DNA of 31,744 nt from an uncultured Butyrivibrio sp. (GCF_947169445.1 NZ_CAMVPU010000043.1:1-31744), one strand, 5' to 3'. Shown: positions 16,757-24,744, counted from the first letter of the stretch. Notes: generated by a model not told the origin, from the sequence alone. Program-made: numbers and translations.

Positions 16757-16785
16757 TTGACCATCGGTCATTTATATGATATACC
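16757..16785 (+). promoter_or_regulatory. Promoter of the MMPL exporter operon
   Basis: TTGACC (16757-16762), a 17-bp spacer and TATACC (16780-16785). The -35 lies inside the first TetR operator. Confidence 0.5.
16758..16770. promoter_or_regulatory. TetR operator 1 (TGACC-ATC-GGTCA)
   Basis: A palindromic 13-mer covering the -35 of the exporter promoter. A sister site lies 41 bp away (centre to centre), and the flanking ATTATT/AATAAT are also mirrored. Confidence 0.75.
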
Positions 16786-16798
16786 ATACTATAGAAAA

Positions 16799-16811
16799 TG
16801 ACCACCGGTCA
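16799..16811. promoter_or_regulatory. TetR operator 2 (TGACC-ACC-GGTCA)
   Basis: The second palindromic 13-mer. On the minus strand it supplies a TTGACC -35 (16807-16812), with TATGGT 18 bp further on, for the tetR gene itself. Confidence 0.75.
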
Positions 16812-16922
16812 ATAATAAATTTCATAAAAATCTTTTGAAGTGAAATAATATATCGATGGTAAAAGAACAGGGCACTTAGTTCATATGATTAAGCGTTCTG
16901 ATAGAAAGAGGAGGAAAGGTTT

Positions 16923-19040
16923 ATGAATAAGCTTTCACAGTTAATTGTAAAGCTAAGGTATGTGATCCTGATTGTGGCGTTTGCGCTTCTTATTCCTTCA
17001 GCAATCGGGTATTTCAACACAAGAGTTAATTACGATATCCTGACTTATTTGCCCAAAGATATCGAGACCATGAAGGGACAGGATGTTCTGCTGGATCAGT
17101 TCGGAACCGGTGCTTTTGTTCTGTATGTATGTGAGGGCATGGATGAAAAGGATGTAGCGAATCTTAAGGCTAACATTGAAAAAGTTGACCATGTTTCAAA
17201 TGTACTTTGGTACGACTCTCTGATGGATATTTCCATTCCGATGGAGATGCTTCCTGATGATGTGTATAAAGCCTTCAATGCTGATGATGCCACAATGATG
17301 TTCATCATATTTGATGAGGGAACTTCCTCGGATGGAACCATGCAGGCAATTGAGGACATCAGAAAGGTTTCCAATAAACAGTGCTTCATGAGCGGCATGA
17401 GCGCCATAGTTACAGATACCAAGAATATGGCTGAGAAGGAAACACCTATTTATGTAGGTATCGCAGTCCTCCTTGCTGTTATAGTCCTTTCACTTACAAT
17501 GGACTCTTACCTTATCCCATTGTTCTTCCTGCTTAGTATAGGAATGGCAATTGTTTATAATATGGGCACTAACGTGTTTGCAGGAGAGATTTCCTTTATT
17601 ACACAGTCACTTAGTGCAGTGCTTCAGCTTGGCGTAACCCTTGATTATTCAATATTCCTGTGGCACAGCTACCAGGAAGAGCTTGAGAAGAATGATGATA
17701 AAAACAGTGCGATGGCAAATGCAATTTCAGCTACCTTCACATCAGTTCTCGGAAGCTCAATTACAACAGTTGCAGGCTTCGTAGCTCTCTGCTTCATGAG
17801 CTTTACACTGGGCCTTGACCTTGGTGTTGTAATGGCTAAGGGCGTTGTCTTCGGAGTTATTGGATGCGTAACTATTCTTCCAAGTATGATCCTTGTCTTT
17901 GACAAAGTGATCGAGAAGACCAAGCACAAACCGCTTATGCCTGAATTTGTCAGGATTCCGGAATTTGTAGCACATCACTATGGAGTGTTCTTTGCTATTT
18001 TCCTGGCTCTTTTGATTCCGGCTATTTACGGTAATAACCACACAAGTGTTTATTACGATCTGACTCAGACACTTCCCAAGACACTTGAAAGTGTTCAGGG
18101 AGCCAATAAAGTGGATGAGAAGTTCGATATGAATTCAGCATACATGCTTCTGGTGGACAAGAATCTGGACACCGCATCCATGACTTCTATGATAAAAGAG
18201 CTTAAGAATACAGATGGAATTATTTCAGTTCTTTCTACTGATTCCATAATGGGACCTGCTCTTCCAAGAGAACTTTTACCGGAGGATCTTATGTCTGAGC
18301 TTGAATCCGACGAGTGGAAGATGGTTCTTTTGACAACGGATTATAAGATAGCTTCCGATGAGATAAACAGCCAGATCACCTCCATCGACAGGATCGTTAA
18401 ATCCTATGATCCTAAGGCTATGGTTGTAGGTGAGGCTCCTTGTACCAAGGATCTGATAAATATTACAAATCATGACTTCCAGGTTGTTAATACTGTTTCC
18501 ATCGGACTTGTGTTCCTGATCATTGCATTTGTACTTAAGTCAGCATCACTTCCGTTTATTCTGGTTGCTGTTATTGAGTTTGCGATATTTGTAAACATGG
18601 GACTTCCGTTCTATACCAAGACAACTATTCCTTTCATTTCATCAGTTGTTATCGGAACAATCCAGCTTGGAGCAACCGTTGACTATGCGATCCTGATGAC
18701 GACCAGATATCTGAATGAGAGAGAAGCAGGACATGCCAAGAAGGAAGCAACACTTATAGCTCTTTCAACCAGCATGAAATCAGTAATTGTCAGTGCACTT
18801 AGCTTCTTTGCAGCTACCTTCGGTGTAGGAATGATCTCCAGTATCGATATGATTGGTTCCCTCTGCAACCTGATGGCTAGAGGCGCGATCATCAGTATGT
18901 TCACTGTTATCCTGGTGCTTCCTGCAATGTACATGATCTTTGATGGACTTATCATGAGAACTACTTATGGAATGCATGTTGATAATCCAAAGCCACGAAA
19001 CGGCGGACATCATATCCATCACATTCATAAGGTCGCTTGA
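16923..19040 (+). CDS. MMPL/RND-family exporter
   Basis: A 705-residue polytopic membrane transporter with two repeated halves. Each half has one N-terminal helix, an extracellular domain and a cluster of helices. The proton-relay Asp-Tyr pairs known from MmpL3 are visible in both halves: GVTLDYSIF (Asp241-Tyr242) and GATVDYAIL (Asp587-Tyr588). This indicates proton-driven export of a lipid, hydrophobic or drug-like molecule, but the substrate cannot be inferred. A good AGAGGAGG ribosome site precedes ATG 16923. It forms an operon with the heptad-repeat lipoprotein 51 bp downstream and is divergent from a TetR repressor. The His-rich C-terminus (HHIHHIH) is unusual. Confidence 0.9.
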   Translation: MNKLSQLIVKLRYVILIVAFALLIPSAIGYFNTRVNYDILTYLPKDIETMKGQDVLLDQFGTGAFVLYVCEGMDEKDVANLKANIEKVDHVSNVLWYDSLMDISIPMEMLPDDVYKAFNADDATMMFIIFDEGTSSDGTMQAIEDIRKVSNKQCFMSGMSAIVTDTKNMAEKETPIYVGIAVLLAVIVLSLTMDSYLIPLFFLLSIGMAIVYNMGTNVFAGEISFITQSLSAVLQLGVTLDYSIFLWHSYQEELEKNDDKNSAMANAISATFTSVLGSSITTVAGFVALCFMSFTLGLDLGVVMAKGVVFGVIGCVTILPSMILVFDKVIEKTKHKPLMPEFVRIPEFVAHHYGVFFAIFLALLIPAIYGNNHTSVYYDLTQTLPKTLESVQGANKVDEKFDMNSAYMLLVDKNLDTASMTSMIKELKNTDGIISVLSTDSIMGPALPRELLPEDLMSELESDEWKMVLLTTDYKIASDEINSQITSIDRIVKSYDPKAMVVGEAPCTKDLINITNHDFQVVNTVSIGLVFLIIAFVLKSASLPFILVAVIEFAIFVNMGLPFYTKTTIPFISSVVIGTIQLGATVDYAILMTTRYLNEREAGHAKKEATLIALSTSMKSVIVSALSFFAATFGVGMISSIDMIGSLCNLMARGAIISMFTVILVLPAMYMIFDGLIMRTTYGMHVDNPKPRNGGHHIHHIHKVA

Positions 19041-19062
19041 TTTTAATCTGAAATAATAATTC

Positions 19063-19075
19063 GCACCTCCGGTGC
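19063..19075 (+). other. Small intercistronic hairpin
   Basis: GCACC-TCC-GGTGC between the exporter stop and the AGAGGA ribosome site of the lipoprotein gene. It could tune relative expression of the two genes. Confidence 0.35.
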
Positions 19076-19091
19076 AGAAAAGAGGAATATT

Positions 19092-22000
19092 ATGGTTAAG
19101 AAGAATCTTTTAAAATCTTTATCAGTAGTTATGGCATGTATGATGGCCATTATGACCGTTGCATGCGGTTCTAATGCCACTTCTGACAATACAACAGAAA
19201 CTGCAATTGTTGAAACACAGCAGGAACAGCAGCTGGAGAATACTTTGGCTGCAAGCGCTGCGGCTTCTGAGGGGGAGTCAGGCAAGGTTGAAACTGTTTA
19301 TGTTACTGCGGATGCCAATGGCGCAGTTAATGATGTGGTTGTCAGTGAGTGGCTCAAAAATGCCACAGCTTCTTCAGAACTTGCTGATTCAACACAGCTT
19401 AAGGACATCGTCAATGTAAAGGGATCTGAGACATTCACTAAGAACAGCGATGGAACTCTTACCTGGAATGCTGACGGCTCTGACATTTATTACCAGGGAA
19501 CTACAGACAAAGAACTTCCTGTAGATATGAAGATTACATATACTCTTGATGGAAAAGAGATTGCACCTTCTGATCTTGCTGGAAAGAGCGGAAAAGTTAC
19601 AATCCGTTTCGAATATGACAATAAAGCTAAGCAGACTGTTGATGTAGATGGTAAGAAAATTGAAGTTTATACACCATTTGCTATTGTTTCAGGAATGATG
19701 CTAGATTCTGATAAGTTCTCAAATGTTGAGATTTCCAATGGTAAGATTATTTCAGATGGCGGCAAATATATAGTTATGGGTGTTGCCCTTCCAGGACTTA
19801 AGGAAAGCCTTAATATCGCTGATGATAAGTGGGATGAGCTTGAGGATTCAGAAGAGCTTAAGGGTAAGCTTTCAAACAGCTTCGAAATTACAGCAGATAC
19901 AACAGATTTCGAACTTGGAATGACAATTACAATGGCAAGTTCAGATCTTTTAGCTGACTTTGGTATAACAGATCTGTCTGATTCAGATAAGATCAATGAC
20001 CTTAAGGATGATATGGGCGAACTTAATGATGGCTCAACCAAGCTTGTTGATGGTACCAAGGAACTCAAGGATGGTACAACCAAGCTTCGCGACGGTTCCA
20101 AGGAACTCTACGATGGAACAGGCAAGCTCTATGATGGAACAAAAGAGCTTAAAGATGGAACAACTAAGCTTTCTGACGGAACAAATAAACTTGCTGATGG
20201 AGCAGGTCAGCTCGTTAATGGTGCAGGCCAGTTAAATGACGGAGCAGTTAAGCTCAGCGACGGTGCAGGACAGCTTCTTGATGGAACAAATAAGCTTGCA
20301 GACGGTACTAGCCAGTTATCAGATGGAACAAGCCAGCTGGCAAACGGAACTGATACTCTTGCAAGTGGAACAAGCAAGCTCTATGACGGTTCTAAGAGCC
20401 TTTATGAAGGTGTTGCTTCCTATACAGATGGAGTATCACAGGTAAATGCAGGAGCAGGTCAGCTTGCTAAGGGAGCTGCCAGCGCCAAGGAAGGCTCCGC
20501 ACAACTTTCAGGCGGAATCAAGGAAACTAAGAGCGGTGTAGACGGCCTTGTAGCCGGTGCTGCCCAGCTTGATGCAGGCGTACATACTCTGGCTGATAAG
20601 TTAAACAGCATGGCAGGAGCTCTTAATCAGATTCAGGAACTTAAGGATCAGAGAGAGTCTTTTGCAAAGGCATACGCATACCTGACAACTCCAGGTGTTT
20701 CATGCTCTGGTGAGATACTTTCTGTTCTGAGTATGTGCTCTGATGGCAAGATCACAGCTGACAATGTTGAAGAGATTAAGTCTACAGGTCTTGCAGCTCT
20801 TTCAGGCTCACAGTCAAACACTGTGACAGATGAATATACTGGAGACGGAGAAGCTCCTATGCCAACCGGCGGTGAGGTGCCTGCTGAAAACCCTGAGAAC
20901 ACTGAAGATAAGCAGGATGAGCAGGATAAGCAGGATGATAACAAGGGCCAGCAGGAAGGCGATGACAAGCAGGCTGACGTCCAGCAGGGTGATGATAAAC
21001 AGCAGGCTGACGACCAGCAGGGTGATGATAAACAGCAGGGCGACGACCAGCAGGGTGATGATCATCAGGACGATGACAAGCAGAATAATGTCGGTAATGA
21101 TGGTGGTAATGCCGGCGGCAACGATGGCGGAGATGGCAGCGGAGAAGAGACATATACCAAAGAACAGGTAGATCAGATGATCTCAGAAGCTGTTAATGAT
21201 GCTGTTTCAAGTGCAGTAGCACAGGCTCAGGCACAGTTCGAAGAGCAGGCAGCCCAGAAGGCTGAGCAGATGCAGAAGGAAGCAGAAGCAGCATTCGCTG
21301 AAAAGGCTGAACTTATCAAGAAAGCAGTTCTTGAACAGGCCCAGGCAGAGTTCGAGAAACAGGCAAAAGAAAAGATGGCTGTTGCAACAGATCAGGCTAC
21401 AAAGGTAGCTACATATTCAGCAGCTCTTGCAGCAACTAAGGCATCAATATCTGTTATGGACAAGGTACTTGCAGGAATTGGAAATATCAGCATTACAGAA
21501 TCTGATTTTGCTCAGATCAAGGCACTTGTAGATGGTGCTGATCAGCTTGCAGGTGGAACAGTACTTCTTCAGGAAGGTCTTGTTAAACTTGATAATGGTG
21601 CTTCACAGCTTGATGCAGGCATTGGCCAGCTCAGAAGCGGTGCAACATCTCTTGCAACAGGAACAGGCGCACTTGTAGCTAATAGCGATAAGTTAAAGAA
21701 CGGTGCAAAAGAATTAAGTGATGGAGTCGGCCAGGTTAATGATGGAGCAGCTAAACTTAAGAATGGTGCTAACCAGGTAAATAGTGGTGCGGCGCAGCTT
21801 AAGGATGGCGCAGTGCAGCTTAAGGACGGAGCTTCTCAGCTTAAGGATGGCGCTACTTTGCTTCAGGACGGCACAGGCAAGCTCTACGATGGAACTAAGG
21901 ATCTTAAGTCCGGAGCAGATGAGCTTAATAGCGGAGCCGGCAAGCTTGATAACGGTGCACTTGATCTGATGAATGGTGCTAAGGACCTAAGCGACGGCGC

Positions 22001-22259
22001 TGGTAAGTTAAGTGATGGTATCATTGAACTCGATAATGGTGTTGCCACGTTACTTGATGGTGTTTGCAAGCTTGATAAGGAAGGTATCAAGAAGCTTTAC
22101 GAAGCATTTGATGGTGACCTTACAGACTTTTCTGACAAGATGACAGCTATTCAGGAAGCAGGAAGCAGCTACACAACCTTTGGTGGAGCTAATGCTGATG
22201 AGAAGAGCAGCGTTAAGTTCATCATTAAGACAGAGGGCGTAAAGGCAGCAGATGTATAA
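19092..22259 (+). CDS. Giant heptad-repeat lipoprotein (YhgE/Pip-like repeats), MMPL partner
   Basis: A 1055-residue secreted protein with a signal peptide ending in a lipobox-like TVAC (Cys25). A globular N-terminal part (about 60-305) resembles the region before the repeats in YhgE/Pip-type proteins. Two long arrays of LxDGxxxL seven-residue repeats follow, at about 309-510 and 815-1010. Between them lie a hydrophilic Asp/Gln/Gly linker with repeated QQGDDKQQ units (about 590-690) and an Ala/Gln/Glu coiled-coil stretch (about 690-800). No C-terminal membrane helix is present, unlike canonical YhgE. Co-transcription with the MMPL exporter suggests an envelope-spanning partner or adaptor. In mycobacterial-type systems such repeats are sometimes fused to the pump; here they are a separate lipoprotein. 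Function is inferred only from context. Confidence 0.85.
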   Translation: MVKKNLLKSLSVVMACMMAIMTVACGSNATSDNTTETAIVETQQEQQLENTLAASAAASEGESGKVETVYVTADANGAVNDVVVSEWLKNATASSELADSTQLKDIVNVKGSETFTKNSDGTLTWNADGSDIYYQGTTDKELPVDMKITYTLDGKEIAPSDLAGKSGKVTIRFEYDNKAKQTVDVDGKKIEVYTPFAIVSGMMLDSDKFSNVEISNGKIISDGGKYIVMGVALPGLKESLNIADDKWDELEDSEELKGKLSNSFEITADTTDFELGMTITMASSDLLADFGITDLSDSDKINDLKDDMGELNDGSTKLVDGTKELKDGTTKLRDGSKELYDGTGKLYDGTKELKDGTTKLSDGTNKLADGAGQLVNGAGQLNDGAVKLSDGAGQLLDGTNKLADGTSQLSDGTSQLANGTDTLASGTSKLYDGSKSLYEGVASYTDGVSQVNAGAGQLAKGAASAKEGSAQLSGGIKETKSGVDGLVAGAAQLDAGVHTLADKLNSMAGALNQIQELKDQRESFAKAYAYLTTPGVSCSGEILSVLSMCSDGKITADNVEEIKSTGLAALSGSQSNTVTDEYTGDGEAPMPTGGEVPAENPENTEDKQDEQDKQDDNKGQQEGDDKQADVQQGDDKQQADDQQGDDKQQGDDQQGDDHQDDDKQNNVGNDGGNAGGNDGGDGSGEETYTKEQVDQMISEAVNDAVSSAVAQAQAQFEEQAAQKAEQMQKEAEAAFAEKAELIKKAVLEQAQAEFEKQAKEKMAVATDQATKVATYSAALAATKASISVMDKVLAGIGNISITESDFAQIKALVDGADQLAGGTVLLQEGLVKLDNGASQLDAGIGQLRSGATSLATGTGALVANSDKLKNGAKELSDGVGQVNDGAAKLKNGANQVNSGAAQLKDGAVQLKDGASQLKDGATLLQDGTGKLYDGTKDLKSGADELNSGAGKLDNGALDLMNGAKDLSDGAGKLSDGIIELDNGVATLLDGVCKLDKEGIKKLYEAFDGDLTDFSDKMTAIQEAGSSYTTFGGANADEKSSVKFIIKTEGVKAADV

Positions 22260-22327
22260 AACATGACCTGTTTGGGTTATGCATGATTTGCTCGCGTTTC
22301 CTCGATGTAATTCATAGGATAAAAAGT

Positions 22328-22369
22328 AAAAGAAAAGCATTGGAGTTGATGACCCAATGCTTTTCTTTT
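22328..22369. terminator. Bidirectional terminator
   Basis: AAAAGAAAAGCATTGG (22328-22343) and CCAATGCTTTTCTTTT (22354-22369) form a perfect 16-bp stem with a 10-nt loop. It ends the lipoprotein operon and the small minus-strand gene. Confidence 0.9.
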
Positions 22370-22388
22370 ATTCCTTAATGTTTATCTT

Positions 22389-22547
22389 TTACCTCATACT
22401 GCGGAGCAGTTCAATTGCTGTCTGAGGCTTTCCTTCATTTTTTCCGTAAGGATATTCGTATTTAGCAAGAAGTCTTGCTCTCATCTCTTCCGGATGATTA
22501 TATAATTGATCCATAATTCTATCAAAGGCTTTTCTGTATTCACCCAT
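22389..22547 (-). CDS. Small conserved-looking protein of unknown function (52 aa)
   Basis: I do not recognise the family. The minus strand has a strong AAGAGGAAATGCC-ATG start and encodes a charged, helical peptide beginning MGEYRKAFDRIMDQLYNH and ending TAIELLRSMR, with PYGKNEGKPQ in the middle. Support for a real gene: a promoter TTGCTA (22621-22626), 17-bp spacer, TACTAT (22598-22603) on the minus strand, a good ribosome site, typical codon use, and a shared terminator just downstream. No membrane segment or Cys cluster is present. The nearest upstream gene on the same strand is the riboswitch-controlled chemoreceptor, but this gene appears to have its own promoter. Confidence 0.7.
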   Translation of the reverse strand: MGEYRKAFDRIMDQLYNHPEEMRARLLAKYEYPYGKNEGKPQTAIELLRSMR

Positions 22548-22597
22548 GGCATTTCCTCTTAATTATCTACACACATAAACAACATATAACGACATAC

Positions 22598-22626
22598 ATA
22601 GTACTTGATTCACAAATCATTAGCAA
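22598..22626 (-). promoter_or_regulatory. Promoter of the 52-aa gene
   Basis: On the minus strand TTGCTA, a 17-bp spacer and TACTAT, with a leader of about 45 nt before the start codon. Confidence 0.45.
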
Positions 22627-22692
22627 TGTAAAAATGCACAAAAAATTGTGAAATAACTGTGAAAATGAAACCTAAGTTCAACGGCCTTTCGA

Positions 22693-22712
22693 GAAAAATG
22701 AAATCATTTTTC
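22693..22712 (-). terminator. Weak hairpin after the minus-strand chemoreceptor gene
   Basis: GAAAAATG and CATTTTTC form an 8-bp stem with a 4-nt loop, 31 bp past the stop codon. The T-run lies inside the stem, so efficiency is uncertain. Confidence 0.45.
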
Positions 22713-22743
22713 ACCAAGTGTGCAGGGAAAGAATTGATCTGGT

Positions 22744-24477
22744 TTACGCTGTTGCCTCATCAAGTGTGAAGAATGCCATCTTTTCATTAAGAGTCTCTGC
22801 CATGTCGCGAAGATCATTAGCGGCATTGCTGATAAGTGAGAAGGTTGCATTAAGCTCTTCCATGGAAGCGTTTGTCTCCTCTGAAGATGCCGCATTCTGC
22901 TGAGAAATAGCAGCAAGCTCAGAGATAATATCTGTAAAGCTGTCCTTAAGACCGTTAAGAAGATGGATCTTTTCTGCAATAAGCTTAGTAGAGTTATCTA
23001 CATTATTAACGTTCTCTACAACTGAATCCATATCTGTCTTGGTTGTTGTAAGCTGGTTGTTCTGCTCCTTCATGCTGGCGCTGAGCTTTTCGATAGTCTC
23101 AACGTTCTTCTGGGACTCACTTACAAGAGTTTCAACGATAGCCTTGATTGAAACAGCAGCATCTTTTGACTGCTGTGAAAGGTTTCCAATCTCGGAAGCA
23201 ACTACTGCAAAGCCCTTACCATATTCACCTGCTCTTGCAGCTTCGATTGTGGCATTAAGTGAAAGAAGATGTGTCTGCTCTGCGATAGCTGTGATGATTC
23301 CTGAAGCTTCTGCAATATTTTTTACTGAATCATTTGTCATACGAATCTGATCATTGATGTCCTGCATAGAGTTCATAACATCAACGTTCTTATCCATAAG
23401 ATTTCCAAGTGTATCTACTGTACGCTGTGCACCTGAAAGCATTTCATTAGCAGCGGTTGAAAGATGTTCAATTCTTGTAGTGATATCGTCAATGCTATCA
23501 CCCATCTCATTAGTATTTGTAACAGAATTTTCTACGCTCTCAGCCTGAGAAGCAGCACCACGGCTGATATCCTCAACTGCAGTTGTTACCTGATCAGCAA
23601 CTCTTGATGCAGTTTCAGCTGAGCTTGCAAGGTTTATACCTGAGTTTGTAACGTCCTCAGAAAGTTTCTTGGTAGCACTGATAACATCCTGAAGCTTATC
23701 ACGTACCTGTGCGGAACTTGCAGCAATAACACCAAGCTCATCCTTACGGTTAAAGGTACGATCGTTAATATAGAAAGAAAGCTCACCTTCTTCAAGATTC
23801 TGGAGACCACCGATGATATCCTTTATTGCTCTTGAAGTTCTTGAAATAATAATACGAGCAACAACAAAGTTAAATAAGAAGAATCCGATAAATGTTCCGA
23901 TGATTGCTATTGCTGCAGCTCTCATGTTTCCTGCAACTACAGAAGTATCACGGCCTGCAAAAATCATACCAACTACAGATCCATCTGAGTTCTTTAATGG
24001 AAGATAATATGCATACCAGTTCTGGCCGCCGATCTCGAAATTAGTTGCAAGGTACTCGTTACCGCTTTTTAAAACTTCTTTTACAACAACATCTGAAGCC
24101 TTTGTACCTTCCATACGCTTTCCGGTAGTAGCATCTGTAAGAGAGGTGATGTAACGGGTATCACCGTAAAAAACTGTGTAGTGCATACCAGTTCTGTTAT
24201 GAAGGTTGTCAAGCTGCTGCTGGTAGAGGTCATGGATTGCTACATCACCCTTCATGAGCTGACCATCTTCAGAAACTGACCAGTCACCTTCCCATTCATG
24301 AGAAATTTCGTCTTCTACAAGAATAGCAGCTGCATGTAATCCCTCTTGGAATGAAGTGTAATAAGCTGACTGGATATGATTGAAACCAATATAACCAACG
24401 CATCCTGCCATAAGAAGGGCAAGTACAGAGGCTAAAACAATAATGCTGCGAACCATGTTTCTACTTTTTGTCTTCAT
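22744..24477 (-). CDS. Methyl-accepting chemotaxis protein with single Cache domain, riboswitch-controlled
   Basis: A 577-residue transmembrane chemoreceptor. TM1 is at about 10-31. An extracellular single Cache domain of the sCache_3 type follows, with YTVFYGDTRYITSL, GTKASDVVVKEVLKSGNEY and GSVVGMIFAGRD. TM2 is at about 183-207, then HAMP, and a signalling coiled coil whose tip carries EQTHLLSLNATIEAARAGEYGKGFAV. I chose ATG 24477 because AAAGG lies eight bases upstream; the longer GTG start at 24486 overlaps that ribosome site. Its 170-nt leader holds a GEMM-I type aptamer (24566-24632) and an intrinsic terminator (24512-24540), so transcription elongation should depend on a cyclic dinucleotide. 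GEMM-I control of chemoreceptor genes is well established in other bacteria. Confidence 0.93.
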   Translation of the reverse strand: MKTKSRNMVRSIIVLASVLALLMAGCVGYIGFNHIQSAYYTSFQEGLHAAAILVEDEISHEWEGDWSVSEDGQLMKGDVAIHDLYQQQLDNLHNRTGMHYTVFYGDTRYITSLTDATTGKRMEGTKASDVVVKEVLKSGNEYLATNFEIGGQNWYAYYLPLKNSDGSVVGMIFAGRDTSVVAGNMRAAAIAIIGTFIGFFLFNFVVARIIISRTSRAIKDIIGGLQNLEEGELSFYINDRTFNRKDELGVIAASSAQVRDKLQDVISATKKLSEDVTNSGINLASSAETASRVADQVTTAVEDISRGAASQAESVENSVTNTNEMGDSIDDITTRIEHLSTAANEMLSGAQRTVDTLGNLMDKNVDVMNSMQDINDQIRMTNDSVKNIAEASGIITAIAEQTHLLSLNATIEAARAGEYGKGFAVVASEIGNLSQQSKDAAVSIKAIVETLVSESQKNVETIEKLSASMKEQNNQLTTTKTDMDSVVENVNNVDNSTKLIAEKIHLLNGLKDSFTDIISELAAISQQNAASSEETNASMEELNATFSLISNAANDLRDMAETLNEKMAFFTLDEATA

Positions 24478-24511
24478 AACATTCACCTTTCTAATTAAAA
24501 TACAATAACTG

Positions 24512-24540
24512 AAAAAAGCATGGGAACATGTCCCATGCTT
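24512..24540 (-). terminator. Riboswitch expression-platform terminator
   Basis: On the minus strand AAGCATGGGA, loop CATGT, TCCCATGCTT and a T-run, located between the aptamer and the chemoreceptor start. Its GACATGTT (plus 24525-24532) is exactly complementary to AACATGTC inside the aptamer (plus 24577-24584), a plausible antiterminator pairing. Confidence 0.8.
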
Positions 24541-24565
24541 CTAATAAATCTTAAGTAATTAAGAA

Positions 24566-24632
24566 TGCAACTGGCTGACATGTTAAAGTCCCTATAGCTT
24601 TGCGCCACAGGCTTTCGCCTGCTTTGCTAAAT
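24566..24632 (-). ncRNA. GEMM-I cyclic dinucleotide riboswitch aptamer
   Basis: Read on the minus strand the RNA shows GCAAAG, a CAGGC-GAAA-GCCTG hairpin with the conserved GAAA tetraloop, GCGCAAAGC (tetraloop receptor and ligand-stacking A47), TATAGGGaCTttAA, AUG and the conserved CAGCCAG, ending TTGC. This is the order and spacing of the c-di-GMP-I (GEMM-I) consensus. Deviations: A rather than G in front of GCAAA (position 20 of the Vibrio Vc2 aptamer by hand alignment), G for A before CGCAAAG, and a weak P1. A20 is the change known from cGAMP-binding GEMM-I RNAs. The promoter starts about 15 nt upstream and a terminator follows. Confidence 0.85.
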
Positions 24633-24653
24633 ATTTATTTTGAACCGAAGGTG

Positions 24654-24682
24654 ATTATAAAGTACGAATTAAAAAAATGCAA
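24654..24682 (-). promoter_or_regulatory. Promoter of the riboswitch-chemoreceptor transcript
   Basis: On the minus strand TTGCAT (24677-24682), a 17-bp spacer and TATAAT (24654-24659). Transcription would start near 24647, just ahead of the aptamer. Confidence 0.75.
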
Positions 24683-24711
24683 TATTTATTTTTAATTTAT
24701 AAAAAATTTTC

Positions 24712-24727
24712 AAACTTTATAAAGTTT
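24712..24727. repeat. Perfect 16-bp AT-rich palindrome
   Basis: AAACTTTATAAAGTTT lies between the divergent chemoreceptor promoter and the LacI-type operator at 24745. It may be a regulator site; AT-rich palindromes also arise by chance. Confidence 0.4.
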
Positions 24728-24744
24728 AATAAAAACTTAATAAT

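Noticed and set aside
20648..21171. Long overlapping frames on both strands over the repeat linker of the lipoprotein gene
   Set aside because: They are repeat-driven shadows (Ser/Pro or His/Arg-rich) with no ribosome sites, inside a gene whose own frame has a signal peptide and coherent heptads.
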